A stretch of DNA of 64,000 bases, from contig NZ_JACHEP010000010.1 in assembly GCF_014201465.1 (NCBI RefSeq), positions 32,802 through 96,801 of the forward strand. The letters run 5' to 3'. This DNA comes from Anoxybacteroides tepidamans (lineage in GTDB: Bacteria > Bacillota > Bacilli > Bacillales > Anoxybacillaceae). The notes below the pieces were generated by a model, which worked only from the letters and a program-made list of their open reading frames with translations, made no database searches and was not told where the DNA came from. Shown here in pieces: positions 43,557-53,046 of the stretch (position 1 is the first letter of the stretch; each line of letters begins with the position of its first letter). Made by a program: the position numbers and the translations under genes.

Positions 43557-43940
43557 ATGGAATTTAAAATGAAAGAAGTCGGATTTCAAACGAATTTTGA
43601 ATATGGGGAATTGCATGTAGCGGGAGATGCGGCGTACGGCTTTCGTCCTTATCAGCTGCTTGTTTCTTCAATTGCGGTTTGCAGCGGCGGAGTGTTGCGA
43701 AAAGTGTTGGAAAAAAAGCGGCTTCATGTAGAAGATATGACAATTCGCGCTGATGTAACCCGAAATGAAAAAGAAGCGAACCGCGTAGAAGCGATTCATC
43801 TTCATTTTATTATTAAAGGCGAGAATTTGGCTGAAGATAAAGTTGCGAAATCGCTGGAAGTAGCGAGAAAAAACTGCTCGATGATCCGGTCGGTCGAAGG
43901 GTGTATCCGCATTACGGAAACGTTTGAACTTGTCAAGTGA
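43557..43940 (+). CDS. OsmC/Ohr family protein
   Basis: A 127-residue OsmC-fold protein. The two redox cysteines are in IAVCSGGVLRKVLE (near residue 41) and ARKNCSMIRSVEGC (near 106), which is the thiol peroxidase arrangement. AGAGGTGG lies ahead of the ATG. 22 bases before the Ca2+/H+ antiporter and probably co-transcribed. It may detoxify organic hydroperoxides. Confidence 0.82.
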   Translation: MEFKMKEVGFQTNFEYGELHVAGDAAYGFRPYQLLVSSIAVCSGGVLRKVLEKKRLHVEDMTIRADVTRNEKEANRVEAIHLHFIIKGENLAEDKVAKSLEVARKNCSMIRSVEGCIRITETFELVK

Positions 43941-43962
43941 CAAGAAAGGTTAGGTGTAAAGA

Positions 43963-45015
43963 ATGAACAAACTATTTACGCTCATGGTTTTCATCGGTGT
44001 GCCACTATCAGTGATCGGAGGTTTTTTTCATTGGCCTTCCGTCATGATGTTTGCGATTTACTGTGTCACGATTATTGCATTAGCAAGCTACATGGGAAGG
44101 GCGACGGAAAGTTTGGCAATTGTGGCAGGACCGCGCATCGGCGGGTTGTTGAATGCAACGTTTGGCAACGCGGTTGAGCTCATCATTTCAGTGTTTGCAT
44201 TAAAAGCAGGGTTAGTGGGAGTCGTCTTGGCATCGTTGACTGGCTCTGTATTGGGGAACTTGTTGTTAGTGGCGGGATTATCATTTTTTGTCGGCGGTTT
44301 GAAGTACAAACGCCAAGAATTTAACGTATACGATGCCCGCCATAATGCAGGATTGCTTACTTTTGCGATTTTAGTCGCCTTTGTCATTCCTGAAGTGTTT
44401 TCGCTTCATATGTCAGAAGCAGAAACGCTATCGCTTAGCATCGGCATTTCGATCATTATGATTCTTCTTTATTTGGCGGCGTTATATTTTAAACTTGTGA
44501 CACATCGCGGCGTGTACCAGCATAAAGCGGATGAAGCAGAGGAACATGAAGAACCAGAATGGAGAAAAGGAAAAGCGATTGCGATTTTGGCGCTTGCTAC
44601 GATCGCGGTTGCATACATATCGGAAAAGTTGGTTCATACGTTTGAAACGGTCGCCGAGTCGTTCGGCTGGAGCGAATTGTTTATCGGGATCATCATCGTT
44701 GCGATCGTCGGCAATGCCGCCGAGCACGCTTCCGCTGTCATCATGGCTTACAAAAATAAAATGAACGTCGCCGTCGAAATTGCGGTCGGCTCGACGCTAC
44801 AAATCGCTATGTTTGTTGCTCCGGTACTTGTGCTTGTTTCGCTTTTGTTCCCAACAAGCATGCCGCTTGTATTTTCGCTTCCGGAATTAATCGCAATGGC
44901 AACGTCTGTCCTATTGATGATCGTTCTTTCTAATGACGGAGACACGAACTGGTTTGAAGGGGCGACGTTGCTCGCGGCATATACAATTATGGGAATCGGT
45001 TTTTATTTGCTGTAA
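43963..45015 (+). CDS. chaA: Ca2+/H+ antiporter (CaCA superfamily)
   Basis: A 350-residue membrane exchanger with 11 helices and two inverted alpha-repeats, ATFGNAVELIISVFAL and AIVGNAAEHASAVIMA, whose acidic residues bind cation. An acidic/histidine cytoplasmic loop (EAEEHEEPEW) separates the halves. Equivalent to B. subtilis YfkE/ChaA by position and length. Start has AAGAAAGGTTAGG upstream. Confidence 0.9.
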   Translation: MNKLFTLMVFIGVPLSVIGGFFHWPSVMMFAIYCVTIIALASYMGRATESLAIVAGPRIGGLLNATFGNAVELIISVFALKAGLVGVVLASLTGSVLGNLLLVAGLSFFVGGLKYKRQEFNVYDARHNAGLLTFAILVAFVIPEVFSLHMSEAETLSLSIGISIIMILLYLAALYFKLVTHRGVYQHKADEAEEHEEPEWRKGKAIAILALATIAVAYISEKLVHTFETVAESFGWSELFIGIIIVAIVGNAAEHASAVIMAYKNKMNVAVEIAVGSTLQIAMFVAPVLVLVSLLFPTSMPLVFSLPELIAMATSVLLMIVLSNDGDTNWFEGATLLAAYTIMGIGFYLL

Positions 45016-45048
45016 AAAAAGGGACTCTGTCTTTACAGAGTCCTTTTA
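45014..45048 (+). terminator. Terminator of chaA
   Basis: GGACTCTGT with ACAGAGTCC, preceded by A7 and followed by TTTT. It overlaps the stop codon region. Confidence 0.85.
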
Positions 45049-45209
45049 CTATGCATCAAATAGGAGGAAAAACAGCACATCTACGTTTATTATAATATAT
45101 TGTTTGAAAATTGAAAATATTTAGAGCGGAATTAATAATTTTTTTCTTGATGGATAAACCGTTTTTTTTTGAAAAAAATAACGGTAAAAGTAGCAATGGA
45201 GGAGTTCAT

Positions 45210-45986
45210 ATGATGAGAAAATGGATTCTTTATTGTTTTATAAGCATGTTGATTGCTTATTCGCCGGTGTTGGCTGCTGCAGCGACGCCGAATTCTGCCG
45301 TCGATATATCGAAAGAAAATACGTATCCGAACCCGACGCAAGATTTGCCTTATTTACAGCCGAGTTCATTTGCGAAACAGTTGATTGAATCAGCCGATGT
45401 GAAAATTGAAAATCCGGAGCTGATTCGTTTGCTAAACGAATCATCGGTATCAAGCACGCCGCTTGCTATCGGATATCGGGCGACAATTTATTTAGGCCAA
45501 TGGCCGCTTAACTATCAATCGTTAGAAACATCGACGAATTGGGAGTATCAAAAAGTGAATACAAACTTTTTGGACAATCGCGGCGGCAATGCGCCGCAAA
45601 AACTCTATTATAAACAAGAGCTGCAAAAACATATTCGCGGCGGGTTAACAGCGCCGGTGCCAAACGAAGAGGCGGTTAAGAAAATGATGTTATTAACGGC
45701 GATGAAAAAAACGAATTTGCCGTTATCATTTAGTACGGTGATCGGTATCGGTACGAAAAAAGACCAGCCGTATCAAGTTCCGGCGAAGAAACTAGGTTAT
45801 TTATATGCTTATGCTCCGGCGGTGAATGAAAAAGGAAAAGTCACGTACGGAGAAGTGTATGTCGTGTTAAAAGGAAGCAAGAAAAAAATCGTCGTCAAAA
45901 ATGTGATGACACAAGGCGTCGGAGCGTGGATTCCGGTACAAGACCGTCTATCCTTTTCTTATATCGTAAGCGATCAACCAAGATAA
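45210..45986 (+). CDS. yfkD: YfkD family secreted protein
   Basis: A 258-residue protein with a clear N-terminal signal peptide (KWILYCFISMLIAYSPVLAAAA) and a mixed alpha/beta mature domain (TPLAIGYRATIYLGQWPLNYQS). TGGAGGAG is spaced 6 bases before ATG 45210; an earlier ATG at 45111 has no ribosome site. Same position as yfkD of B. subtilis. Function unknown; location outside the membrane is inferred from the signal. Confidence 0.82.
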   Translation: MMRKWILYCFISMLIAYSPVLAAAATPNSAVDISKENTYPNPTQDLPYLQPSSFAKQLIESADVKIENPELIRLLNESSVSSTPLAIGYRATIYLGQWPLNYQSLETSTNWEYQKVNTNFLDNRGGNAPQKLYYKQELQKHIRGGLTAPVPNEEAVKKMMLLTAMKKTNLPLSFSTVIGIGTKKDQPYQVPAKKLGYLYAYAPAVNEKGKVTYGEVYVVLKGSKKKIVVKNVMTQGVGAWIPVQDRLSFSYIVSDQPR

Positions 45987-46014
45987 AACGTCAAGGTAAA
46001 TACCTTGACGTTTA
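45986..46014. terminator. Bidirectional terminator between yfkD and yfkA
   Basis: CGTCAAGGTA pairs with TACCTTGACG across two bases, with T-rich and A-rich flanks. It lies between convergent stops. Confidence 0.8.
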
Positions 46015-47136
46015 TTTCGTAATGTTTGCGTTCCGCTTAGTAAAATCAACATCTTTATAATAAACATTTTTTACCAGTACATTCGGACCGAGACATTGAA
46101 CAGAAGGGCAATGGCAGTTCAATTGCTGCGCAAGGGAAGAACTCATCCATTTTTCATACGCTTCTAGCAACGTATCATGCTGAATGTTGCCAAGCGACGG
46201 CTCGTCGCCAAAATCAGTGACGATGATTTCTCCTGTAAAAATATTAACATTTAATCGTGAACGGCCGTCTGGATCGTTGCGGACGGTAACATTTTTGCTT
46301 GTGTATAGACGTTTTAACAAAGCAATGTCTTCTTCGTTGTCGCTGCAAGGATAAAACGGAAGCGTGCCAAACAGCATCCACACGTTTTCATCGCGAATGT
46401 CAAGCAGATGATGGATCGCCGCTCGCAATTCATCGAGGCTTAACGTTTCTAGAGCGCTTGCGAAATCGCTCGGATACATCGGATGTACCTCGTGTCGCTT
46501 GCACTTCATCTCATCAACAATTTGGCGATGAATGTTTTCTAAATGTGGCAACGTTCGTTTATTGATCATCGTTTCTGCTGACACGATCACGCCCATTTGC
46601 GCGAGCGCTTTAGCATTTTCAATCATCCGTTCAAAATAAGCTTCGCGCTGGCGGATGCTCGGTTTGCGCTCCATCATCGCAAATCCGCCTTCGACAAAAT
46701 CGTCAATCGTTCCCCAGTTGTGCGAAATATGCAGGACATCTAAATACGGGATAATTTTTTCGTAACGCTCTAACTCTAATGTTAAATTCGAGTTGATTTG
46801 CGTGCGCACGCCGCGTTCATGAGCATATTTTAAGAGCGGAACGACATAGTCATTGACGGATTTTAACGAAAGCATCGGTTCTCCGCCGGTAATGCTTAAC
46901 GAGCGCAAATGTGGGATTTCCTCAAGGCGCCGGATAAGCAGAGCAAGCGGCAATGCTTCCGGGTCTTTCGTCTGCAATGTATAGCCGACAGCGCAATGTT
47001 CACAACGCATATTGCATAACGTTGTAGTAGTAAACTCGACATTCGTTAGCTGCAATGAGCCGTATTGTTGAAGATCCAAATACGCTTCCCACGGGTCAAA
47101 TGACGGCGTAATCGGTTCAAGTGTTAAACGAGCCAT
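46012..47136 (-). CDS. yfkAB: Radical SAM/CxCxxxxC motif protein YfkAB
   Basis: A 374-residue radical SAM enzyme. The [4Fe-4S] motif is CNMRCEHCAVGY near residue 41, and SITGGEPMLS follows. The cysteine-rich C-terminus (QLNCHCPSVQCLGPN) is the family-specific CxC…C element. ATG 47136 after AAAGGAGA is preferred over an earlier in-frame ATG. In B. subtilis it is split as yfkA/yfkB in old annotations. Substrate unknown. Confidence 0.88.
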   Translation of the reverse strand: MARLTLEPITPSFDPWEAYLDLQQYGSLQLTNVEFTTTTLCNMRCEHCAVGYTLQTKDPEALPLALLIRRLEEIPHLRSLSITGGEPMLSLKSVNDYVVPLLKYAHERGVRTQINSNLTLELERYEKIIPYLDVLHISHNWGTIDDFVEGGFAMMERKPSIRQREAYFERMIENAKALAQMGVIVSAETMINKRTLPHLENIHRQIVDEMKCKRHEVHPMYPSDFASALETLSLDELRAAIHHLLDIRDENVWMLFGTLPFYPCSDNEEDIALLKRLYTSKNVTVRNDPDGRSRLNVNIFTGEIIVTDFGDEPSLGNIQHDTLLEAYEKWMSSSLAQQLNCHCPSVQCLGPNVLVKNVYYKDVDFTKRNANITK

Positions 47137-47230
47137 AAAAATCTCCTTTACTATCTGAAATTCAACCATGTTCATTATAGTCCATTGTCATTTTTTCAAC
47201 AATCGGATACGATGGAAGGGAAGGGAGAGA

Positions 47231-47419
47231 ATGCGATTGGGCAACGCTGTATACGAAAAAGATTTGCAATTAAAATATTTAAAGGAACGCTTAAATATGC
47301 TGCTTCACATGATCGATTCGCTTGATCCGGAGTCAACCGATGTAGAAGATATTGATCGGTTGATCGAAATTATTGATTCGCTCGAAATGAAGTACGAACA
47401 ATTCAAAAAAACGTGGTAA
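47231..47419 (+). CDS. yfjT: SE1561 family protein (YfjT)
   Basis: A 62-residue helical protein (LKYLKERLNMLLHMIDSLDPES… LIEIIDSLEMKYEQF) of the SE1561 family. AAGGGAGAGA lies directly before ATG 47231; TTG 47237 is a possible alternative. Same neighbour relation as yfjT in B. subtilis. Unknown function. Confidence 0.75.
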   Translation: MRLGNAVYEKDLQLKYLKERLNMLLHMIDSLDPESTDVEDIDRLIEIIDSLEMKYEQFKKTW

Positions 47420-47554
47420 AAAGCGCTTCATGCTGGCTTTTTTCTTTTTTTCCATGTCAGCCGTTTTCATTGTTCAGCAAAAAGGGGTATAATAAAAAAG
47501 AAAGAATTCTAAATATTAATACATATGATGGACAAAGGGGAAGGGGCGTAGATC

Positions 47555-49102
47555 ATGGAAAAATTTCAGGAGAGCATGTATCAGCTCATTGTTGAAACGT
47601 CAACGAAGCTGCCAAAAGATGTACGGCGGGCGATCGCTCGCGCCAAAGCGCGGGAGAACGCAGGAACGCGCGCGGCAATGGCGTTAACGACGATTGCCGG
47701 AAACATTCAAATGGCCGATGAAAACGTATCGCCAATTTGTCAAGATACAGGGCTTCCGACGTTTAAAATTAAAGTGCCGGTCGGCGTCAACCAAATCAAA
47801 ATGAAAGAGGCGATTCGCCGAGCGATCGCTCAGGCGACAAAGGACGGAAAGCTTCGTCCAAACTCCGTCGATTCGTTAACAGGTGAAAACAGTGGCGACA
47901 ACTTGGGCGATGGCGTGCCGGTCATTAAGTTCGAACAATGGGAGAAAGATTACATCGATGTTCGCCTTATTTTAAAAGGAGGCGGCTGTGAAAATAAAAA
48001 CATTCAATACAGCTTGCCGTGTGAATTGGAAGGATTGGGACGGGCTGGCCGCGATTTGGACGGTATTCGCAAATGTATTTTGCATGCGGTTTATCAAGCG
48101 CAAGGACAAGGCTGCAGCGCCGGCTTTATCGGCGTCGGCATTGGCGGTGACCGCTCGGCTGGCTATGAATTGGCGAAAGAGCAATTGTTCCGTTCTGTCG
48201 ATGATGTGAATCCGAACGAAGAACTTCGCCAGCTTGAAGAATATATTATGGAAAATGCAAACAAACTCGGCATCGGTACGATGGGATTCGGCGGCGAGAC
48301 GACGCTGCTTGGCTGTAAAATCGGGGTGATGCACCGCATTCCAGCAAGCTTCTTTGTTTCGGTCGCATATAACTGTTGGGCGTTCCGCCGCTTAGGGGTG
48401 AAAATCGATCCAGAAACAGGCGAAATTCAAGAATGGTTCTATCAAGAAGGCGAAGATGTCGATTTTGCGAAAGAACTAGAAAAAGCAGAAGAAAAACAAT
48501 CGGTGCCGACGGAGGGAGCGCGCGAAATCGTTTTAGAAGCACCGCTTACCGAAGAGCAAGTCCGCCAGCTCAAAGTTGGCGATGTTGTCCGCATTAACGG
48601 CATGATGTACACAGGCCGCGATGCGATTCATAAACATTTAATGGATCATGACGCTCCAGTTGATTTGAACGGGCAAATTATTTATCACTGCGGTCCGGTG
48701 ATGTTAAAAGATGAAAACGGCAAATGGCATGTAAAAGCGGCAGGTCCGACAACGAGCATTCGCGAGGAGCCTTATCAAGGCGACATTATGAAAAAGTTCG
48801 GCATTCGTGCGGTCATCGGTAAAGGCGGCATGGGAGCGAAAACGTTAGCGGCTTTAAAAGAACATGGCGGCGTCTACTTAAACGCGATCGGCGGAGCGGC
48901 GCAATATTATGCAGACTGCATTAAATCGGTCGAAGGCGTCGATTTCTTAGAGTTCGGTATTCCGGAAGCGATGTGGCATTTGCGTGTCGAAAACTTTACG
49001 GCAGTTGTCACGATGGACTCTCACGGCAACAGCCTTCACGAAGATGTCGAAAAATCATCGCTTGAAAAACTGGCACAATTTAAAGAACCGGTATTTAAAT
49101 AA
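47555..49102 (+). CDS. fumA: Class I fumarate hydratase
   Basis: A 515-residue iron-sulfur fumarase, the alpha- and beta-domains fused in one chain. Cluster and active-site segments include SPICQDTGLPTFK, GCSAGFIGVGIGGDRS, TTLLGCKIGVMHR, PTTSIREEPY and IGKGGMGAKTL. It interconverts fumarate and malate in the TCA cycle and is oxygen-sensitive, unlike class II FumC. AAAGGGGAAGGGG precedes the ATG. Ends with a strong terminator; monocistronic. Confidence 0.92.
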   Translation: MEKFQESMYQLIVETSTKLPKDVRRAIARAKARENAGTRAAMALTTIAGNIQMADENVSPICQDTGLPTFKIKVPVGVNQIKMKEAIRRAIAQATKDGKLRPNSVDSLTGENSGDNLGDGVPVIKFEQWEKDYIDVRLILKGGGCENKNIQYSLPCELEGLGRAGRDLDGIRKCILHAVYQAQGQGCSAGFIGVGIGGDRSAGYELAKEQLFRSVDDVNPNEELRQLEEYIMENANKLGIGTMGFGGETTLLGCKIGVMHRIPASFFVSVAYNCWAFRRLGVKIDPETGEIQEWFYQEGEDVDFAKELEKAEEKQSVPTEGAREIVLEAPLTEEQVRQLKVGDVVRINGMMYTGRDAIHKHLMDHDAPVDLNGQIIYHCGPVMLKDENGKWHVKAAGPTTSIREEPYQGDIMKKFGIRAVIGKGGMGAKTLAALKEHGGVYLNAIGGAAQYYADCIKSVEGVDFLEFGIPEAMWHLRVENFTAVVTMDSHGNSLHEDVEKSSLEKLAQFKEPVFK

Positions 49103-49110
49103 TCGTTTGT

Positions 49111-49145
49111 CCCCCACAAAACGAACACGCTTTGTGGGGGATTTT
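49111..49145 (+). terminator. Terminator of the fumarase gene
   Basis: CCCCCACAAA / TTTGTGGGGG with a 10-base loop, then ATTTTT. Confidence 0.88.
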
Positions 49146-49221
49146 TGTTAAAAACTGGTTCGATTAAAGTAAGCGGAAAGGAAAACCCTATGTGTAGCGA
49201 CTCATGTTAAGGAGGATTACG

Positions 49222-50019
49222 ATGAAACGCTACGTGATTTTCTTGTTAGCCGTAATCGTTTCTTTTATCCCATATTCCGCTTATGCGCTATCGAATGAAG
49301 CGATTCATTGGGGGTTTTCCAAGAGCAAAAACCACGAGCCGCCTTCCGCTGGAAAAGAGTGGGATGCGATTCTTGCTAAATATGATGCATTTTATTTAGG
49401 GAATCCACAAAAGAAGGAGATTTATTTAACGTTTGATAACGGCTACGAAAACGGGTATACGGAAAAAATTTTAGACGTGTTAAAAGAAAAACATGTTCCA
49501 GCTACCTTTTTTGTCACTGGCCATTATTTAGAAACGGCCCCTGATTTAGTGAAGCGGATGGCCAAAGAAGGGCATATTGTCGGCAACCATTCATGGCATC
49601 ATCCGGATTTAACGAAAGTAAGCGATGAGCGGCTGCGGGCAGAGCTGGAGGCAGTACGAAAAAAAACGGAGGAGTTGACCGGGCAAAAGGGGATGATGTA
49701 TCTTCGGCCGCCAAGAGGGATTTTTAGCGAACGGACGATGGCGATTGCCCGTGAACTTGGCTACTATCACGTCTTTTGGTCGCTTGCCTTCGTCGATTGG
49801 CATATCGATCGGCAAAAAGGCTGGAAGTATGCATATGATCAAATTATGAGTCAAATTCATCCTGGTGCTGTTATATTGCTTCATACGGTTTCAAAAGATA
49901 ATGCCGATGCCCTCGCAAAAGTGATTGACGATTTGCGAAAACAAGGGTATACATTTAAGCGTCTAGACGATGTGATGATCGAAAAAGTGGGGCTTTCCCC
50001 GTTGTTGTTCACCCTTTGA
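49222..50019 (+). CDS. pdaA: Polysaccharide deacetylase PdaA (muramic delta-lactam formation)
   Basis: A 265-residue NodB-family enzyme with a signal peptide (YVIFLLAVIVSFIPYSAYA). The catalytic motifs are YLTFDNGYENGYT (Asp), HSWHHPDLT (two His), RPPRG and ILLHTVS. PdaA removes acetyl groups from muramic acid to allow muramic delta-lactam formation in the spore cortex and is required for germination. AAGGAGGA is spaced for ATG 49222; an earlier ATG is 49204. Confidence 0.9.
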   Translation: MKRYVIFLLAVIVSFIPYSAYALSNEAIHWGFSKSKNHEPPSAGKEWDAILAKYDAFYLGNPQKKEIYLTFDNGYENGYTEKILDVLKEKHVPATFFVTGHYLETAPDLVKRMAKEGHIVGNHSWHHPDLTKVSDERLRAELEAVRKKTEELTGQKGMMYLRPPRGIFSERTMAIARELGYYHVFWSLAFVDWHIDRQKGWKYAYDQIMSQIHPGAVILLHTVSKDNADALAKVIDDLRKQGYTFKRLDDVMIEKVGLSPLLFTL

Positions 50020-50074
50020 CTTTGTTCGAAGGGTTTTGTTTCGTTATAATAAGGGAAAAAAGGCAGGAGTCGAT

Positions 50075-50941
50075 ATGTGGCAACAACGAATCAAAGTGGA
50101 AGCTCCGTATGATTTTTCACGTGTACTAGAGCGGCTAGCGCAAGATCCGCTGTCTGTAGTGGATTTCAAAAAACAGCAGCTGACCGTGCCGCTTTATGTA
50201 AACGATACTCCGGTTGCTGTTTTCGTCCGCTGTGTCGGGACGAAACAGTCGCCGGTTTTTCTTGTCGAAGCGCAGCATCCAGAACGAAAAGAAGCGGTAT
50301 TGGCGCGCCTTTTGCGCATTTTTCACTGGGACAGGCCGCTTGCGCCGATTCAAAACCATTTTTTACAAACGGAGTTGCACGAAATTTTTCGCCAACATGA
50401 AGGAACACCGCTTGTTTTAGAGTTTGATTTATATTTTTGCTTAATAAAGTGCATTATTCATCAACAGCTGCACATGAAAGTCGCGTACCAAATGACGGAA
50501 CGGTTTGTGAAAACGTTCGGACGCGAAATCGACGGAATATCGTTTTATCCGCGCCCGGAGGATGTGGCAAAACTCCGGTATGATGAGCTGAAAGCATTGC
50601 AATTTAGCGGCAAAAAAGCGGAATATATTATCGATACGTCGCGGCTGATTGCCGAAGGGAAGCTAGATCTTGAGAAGCTAGCAGACGCAACGGACGAAGA
50701 AGTGATGGAAACGCTGCTTGCGCTTCGCGGCATCGGTCCGTGGACGGTGCAAAACTTTCTTTTGTTTGGGCTCGGCCGTCCGAACTTATTTCCAAAAGCC
50801 GATATTGGGTTACAGCGCGCGGTGCAGAAGCTGCTCGCTTTGGAAAGTAAACCTTCATTGGAACAAATGGACGCTCTAAGCAAACGCTGGGAGCCATATT
50901 TAAGCTATGCATCGCTATATTTATGGAGAAGCATTGAATAG
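50075..50941 (+). CDS. DNA-3-methyladenine glycosylase (AlkA/HhH-GPD family)
   Basis: A 288-residue base-excision repair enzyme. The helix-hairpin-helix [17 protein letters not shown] is near residue 215 and the catalytic Asp lies in [14 protein letters not shown]-terminal TBP-like fold as in AlkA. AGGAGT precedes ATG 50075; the longer frame begins at 50036. B. subtilis YfjP holds the same position. In a run with rlmCD (11-base gap). Confidence 0.85.
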   Translation: MWQQRIKVEAPYDFSRVLERLAQDPLSVVDFKKQQLTVPLYVNDTPVAVFVRCVGTKQSPVFLVEAQHPERKEAVLARLLRIFHWDRPLAPIQNHFLQTELHEIFRQHEGTPLVLEFDLYFCLIKCIIHQQLHMKVAYQMTERFVKTFGREIDGISFYPRPEDVAKLRYDELKALQFSGKKAEYIIDTSRLIAEGKLDLEKLADATDEEVMETLLALRGIGPWTVQNFLLFGLGRPNLFPKADIGLQRAVQKLLALESKPSLEQMDALSKRWEPYLSYASLYLWRSIE

Positions 50942-50952
50942 GAGTTGGAACG

Positions 50953-52326
50953 ATGACAGCAATCACGATTCAAAAAGGACAGCAGTTTCCGCTGACGATT
51001 AAGCGGCTTGGCATTAACGGAGAAGGTGTCGGCTATTTTAAAAAACAAGTCGTGTTCGTGCCAGGGGCGCTTCCGGGGGAAGAGGTCGTCGTGGAGGCTA
51101 CGAATATTTATCCGAAATATGCGGAAGCAAAAATCGTCCGTATGCGTCGGCCGTCTCCAAACCGCGTCAAGCCGCGCTGCCCTGTTTACGAACAGTGCGG
51201 CGGCTGCCAGCTTCAGCATTTCGACTATCATGCGCAATTAGAGGCGAAGCGCGATATTGTCATTCAAGCGTTAGAGCGCCATTGCCGCTTGCCGCATGCC
51301 TCGCTCGACATTCGGCCGACGATTGGAATGGACGATCCGTGGCATTATCGAAACAAAAGCCAGTTTCAAGTCGGAAAGCGGAATGAAAAAGTGATCGCCG
51401 GCCTTTACGGAATGGGATCGCACCGGTTGATTGATATATCGGAATGCGTCATTCAACATCAAGTGACAAACCGGGTGACGAATATCGTTAAGACGATTTT
51501 AGAAGATTTGCGTATTCCCATTTATAACGAAAAGAAGCGGACAGGGGTTGTACGAACGATTGTGGCGCGCGTCGGGTTTCAAACAGGAGATGTGCAAGTG
51601 GTATTGATTACCGCTAAAAAAGAGTTGCCACGAAAAGAATTGCTCATCGCTGAAATCAAGCGCCGGCTTCCGGAAGTGAAATCGATCGTGCAAAATATTA
51701 ACGGCCAGAAAACATCGCTTATTTTTGGTGAGGAAACGATCTTGCTTGAAGGGGAGGAATACATTGAAGAGGTGCTCGGCGATCTTTCGTTCGAATTGTC
51801 GGCCCGCGCCTTTTTCCAACTAAATCCGATCCAGACGGTCAAACTGTATGATGAAGTGAAAAAAGCGGCGGCGCTTACCGGGCAGGAGCGGGTCGTCGAT
51901 GCGTATTGCGGTGTTGGAACGATCGGACTTTGGCTTGCGCGCGATGCGAAAGAAGTACGCGGCATGGACACCATTCCTGAAGCGATTGACGATGCGCGGA
52001 AAAATGCGGAACGGCACGGGTTTAAAAACGTTACCTACGCGGTCGGAAAAGCAGAAGAGCTTTTACCGAAATGGGTGAAAGAAGGGTGGAAACCGGATGT
52101 GGTCATCGTCGACCCGCCGCGGACAGGATGTGACGATGCGCTATTGCGAACGATTTTACAAGTAAAACCGCAAACGGTCGTCTACGTTTCCTGTAACCCG
52201 TCAAGCCTCGCCCGCGACATCGACACGCTTTCGAAGCGCTACCGCGTCGACTACATCCAGCCTGTTGACATGTTTCCGCATACGAGTCATGTGGAGTGTG
52301 TTGCGAAATTGACGTTGAGCATGTAA
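50953..52326 (+). CDS. rlmCD: 23S rRNA (uracil-C5)-methyltransferase RlmCD
   Basis: A 457-residue SAM enzyme methylating U747 and U1939 of 23S rRNA. An N-terminal TRAM domain ([14 protein letters not shown]) leads into the cluster motif [15 protein letters not shown]. Then come the SAM loop [16 protein letters not shown] and the catalytic [13 protein letters not shown]. Length matches B. subtilis RlmCD (YfjO). AGGAGTTGG lies before the ATG. Confidence 0.92.
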   Translation: MTAITIQKGQQFPLTIKRLGINGEGVGYFKKQVVFVPGALPGEEVVVEATNIYPKYAEAKIVRMRRPSPNRVKPRCPVYEQCGGCQLQHFDYHAQLEAKRDIVIQALERHCRLPHASLDIRPTIGMDDPWHYRNKSQFQVGKRNEKVIAGLYGMGSHRLIDISECVIQHQVTNRVTNIVKTILEDLRIPIYNEKKRTGVVRTIVARVGFQTGDVQVVLITAKKELPRKELLIAEIKRRLPEVKSIVQNINGQKTSLIFGEETILLEGEEYIEEVLGDLSFELSARAFFQLNPIQTVKLYDEVKKAAALTGQERVVDAYCGVGTIGLWLARDAKEVRGMDTIPEAIDDARKNAERHGFKNVTYAVGKAEELLPKWVKEGWKPDVVIVDPPRTGCDDALLRTILQVKPQTVVYVSCNPSSLARDIDTLSKRYRVDYIQPVDMFPHTSHVECVAKLTLSM

Positions 52327-52392
52327 AGCATAAATAAAGTGCGTAAAATAAACTCCCGCTAAAATTCAAATATAGAGTTGTGCAAAAGAGTA

Positions 52393-52446
52393 GGGGAAGG
52401 GAGAGTGAAAGAGGAAAATCCACAATCCTTTCCCCTGTTTTTTATC
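52393..52446 (+). terminator. Probable terminator after rlmCD
   Basis: GGGGAAGG pairs with CCTTTCCCC with a one-base bulge and a long purine-rich loop, followed by TGTTTTTTT. Confidence 0.5.
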
Positions 52447-52584
52447 ATTGCTTTGCGTGATGGACAAAAATCGAATTAAGCATCGGAAAATATGGGTGTA
52501 GAAGGTGGGAATAGCAGGAGTTTATGATTACTGAACAGTTTTTAATAATTTTAGTAACGATTTATTACATAAAAATAAATATAA
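52447..52584. other. A+T-rich gap at the left edge of the defence-like island
   Basis: The sequence becomes clearly richer in A+T here than in the yfk/yfj block. I see no ORF with a ribosome site. It ends at the promoter of the XRE operon. Confidence 0.4.
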
Positions 52585-52612
52585 TTGACAATGATAAGAT
52601 AAAGTGTAATAA
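52585..52612 (+). promoter_or_regulatory. Promoter of the XRE-ImmA-PIN operon
   Basis: TTGACA (52585-52590), 16 bases, TAATAA (52607-52612), 24 bases before the ATG. A near-consensus promoter on a short leader suits autoregulation by the XRE protein. Confidence 0.6.
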
Positions 52613-52635
52613 TAAGTTACAAGGAGGGAAGAAGG

Positions 52636-53046
52636 ATGGTATCTAATCCTTTCGTTTATATGGGTAAACAAATTAGAATGTTACGTGAAAATGCGAATTT
52701 ATCACAAAGTGAATTAGCGGAATTGTTGAAAGAACATGGTATTCATTTAAAAAGAGAAACAATTAGTAAAATAGAAAATGGAAACCGTTCCATTTCGGTT
52801 GCGGAGATTGGTGCTTTAGCATCGATCTTTAATGTTAGTGTAGAGACTTTTTTTGAAGACGAAGAAGAGGAAAAATCCCTTGTTACTCTTTTTAGAAAAA
52901 AGAAACCGCTTTCACAAGAAGAAGAAGCTTTTCTAGACTTTATTCATTCAATGGTTTCTTCCCTTATCGGGCAAGAGAAAATATATAGGGAACAAAAAAA
53001 ATTCGTTCCTATGGAACCGATTTGGAAGGGGATTGAGAGGAATTGA
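52636..53046 (+). CDS. XRE-family transcriptional regulator
   Basis: A 136-residue protein with a Cro/CI helix-turn-helix in residues 8-65 (IRMLRENANLSQSELAELL… TISKIENGNRSISVAEIGALASIFNV), then an acidic linker and a helical tail. AAGGAGGGAAG precedes the ATG. The stop overlaps the start of the metalloprotease gene (TTGA). Such XRE/ImmA pairs control mobile elements or act as antitoxin/regulator. Confidence 0.82.
   Translation: MVSNPFVYMGKQIRMLRENANLSQSELAELLKEHGIHLKRETISKIENGNRSISVAEIGALASIFNVSVETFFEDEEEEKSLVTLFRKKKPLSQEEEAFLDFIHSMVSSLIGQEKIYREQKKFVPMEPIWKGIERN

Noticed and set aside
47413..47595. 60-codon ORF ahead of the fumarase gene
   Set aside because: It contains the ribosome site and first codons of the fumarase gene in another frame and has no ribosome site of its own.
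52334..52350. AATAAAGTGCGTA after rlmCD, resembling the HxlR operator
   Set aside because: Only the left half matches, the ACTT half is missing, and there is no nearby promoter in the matching arrangement.
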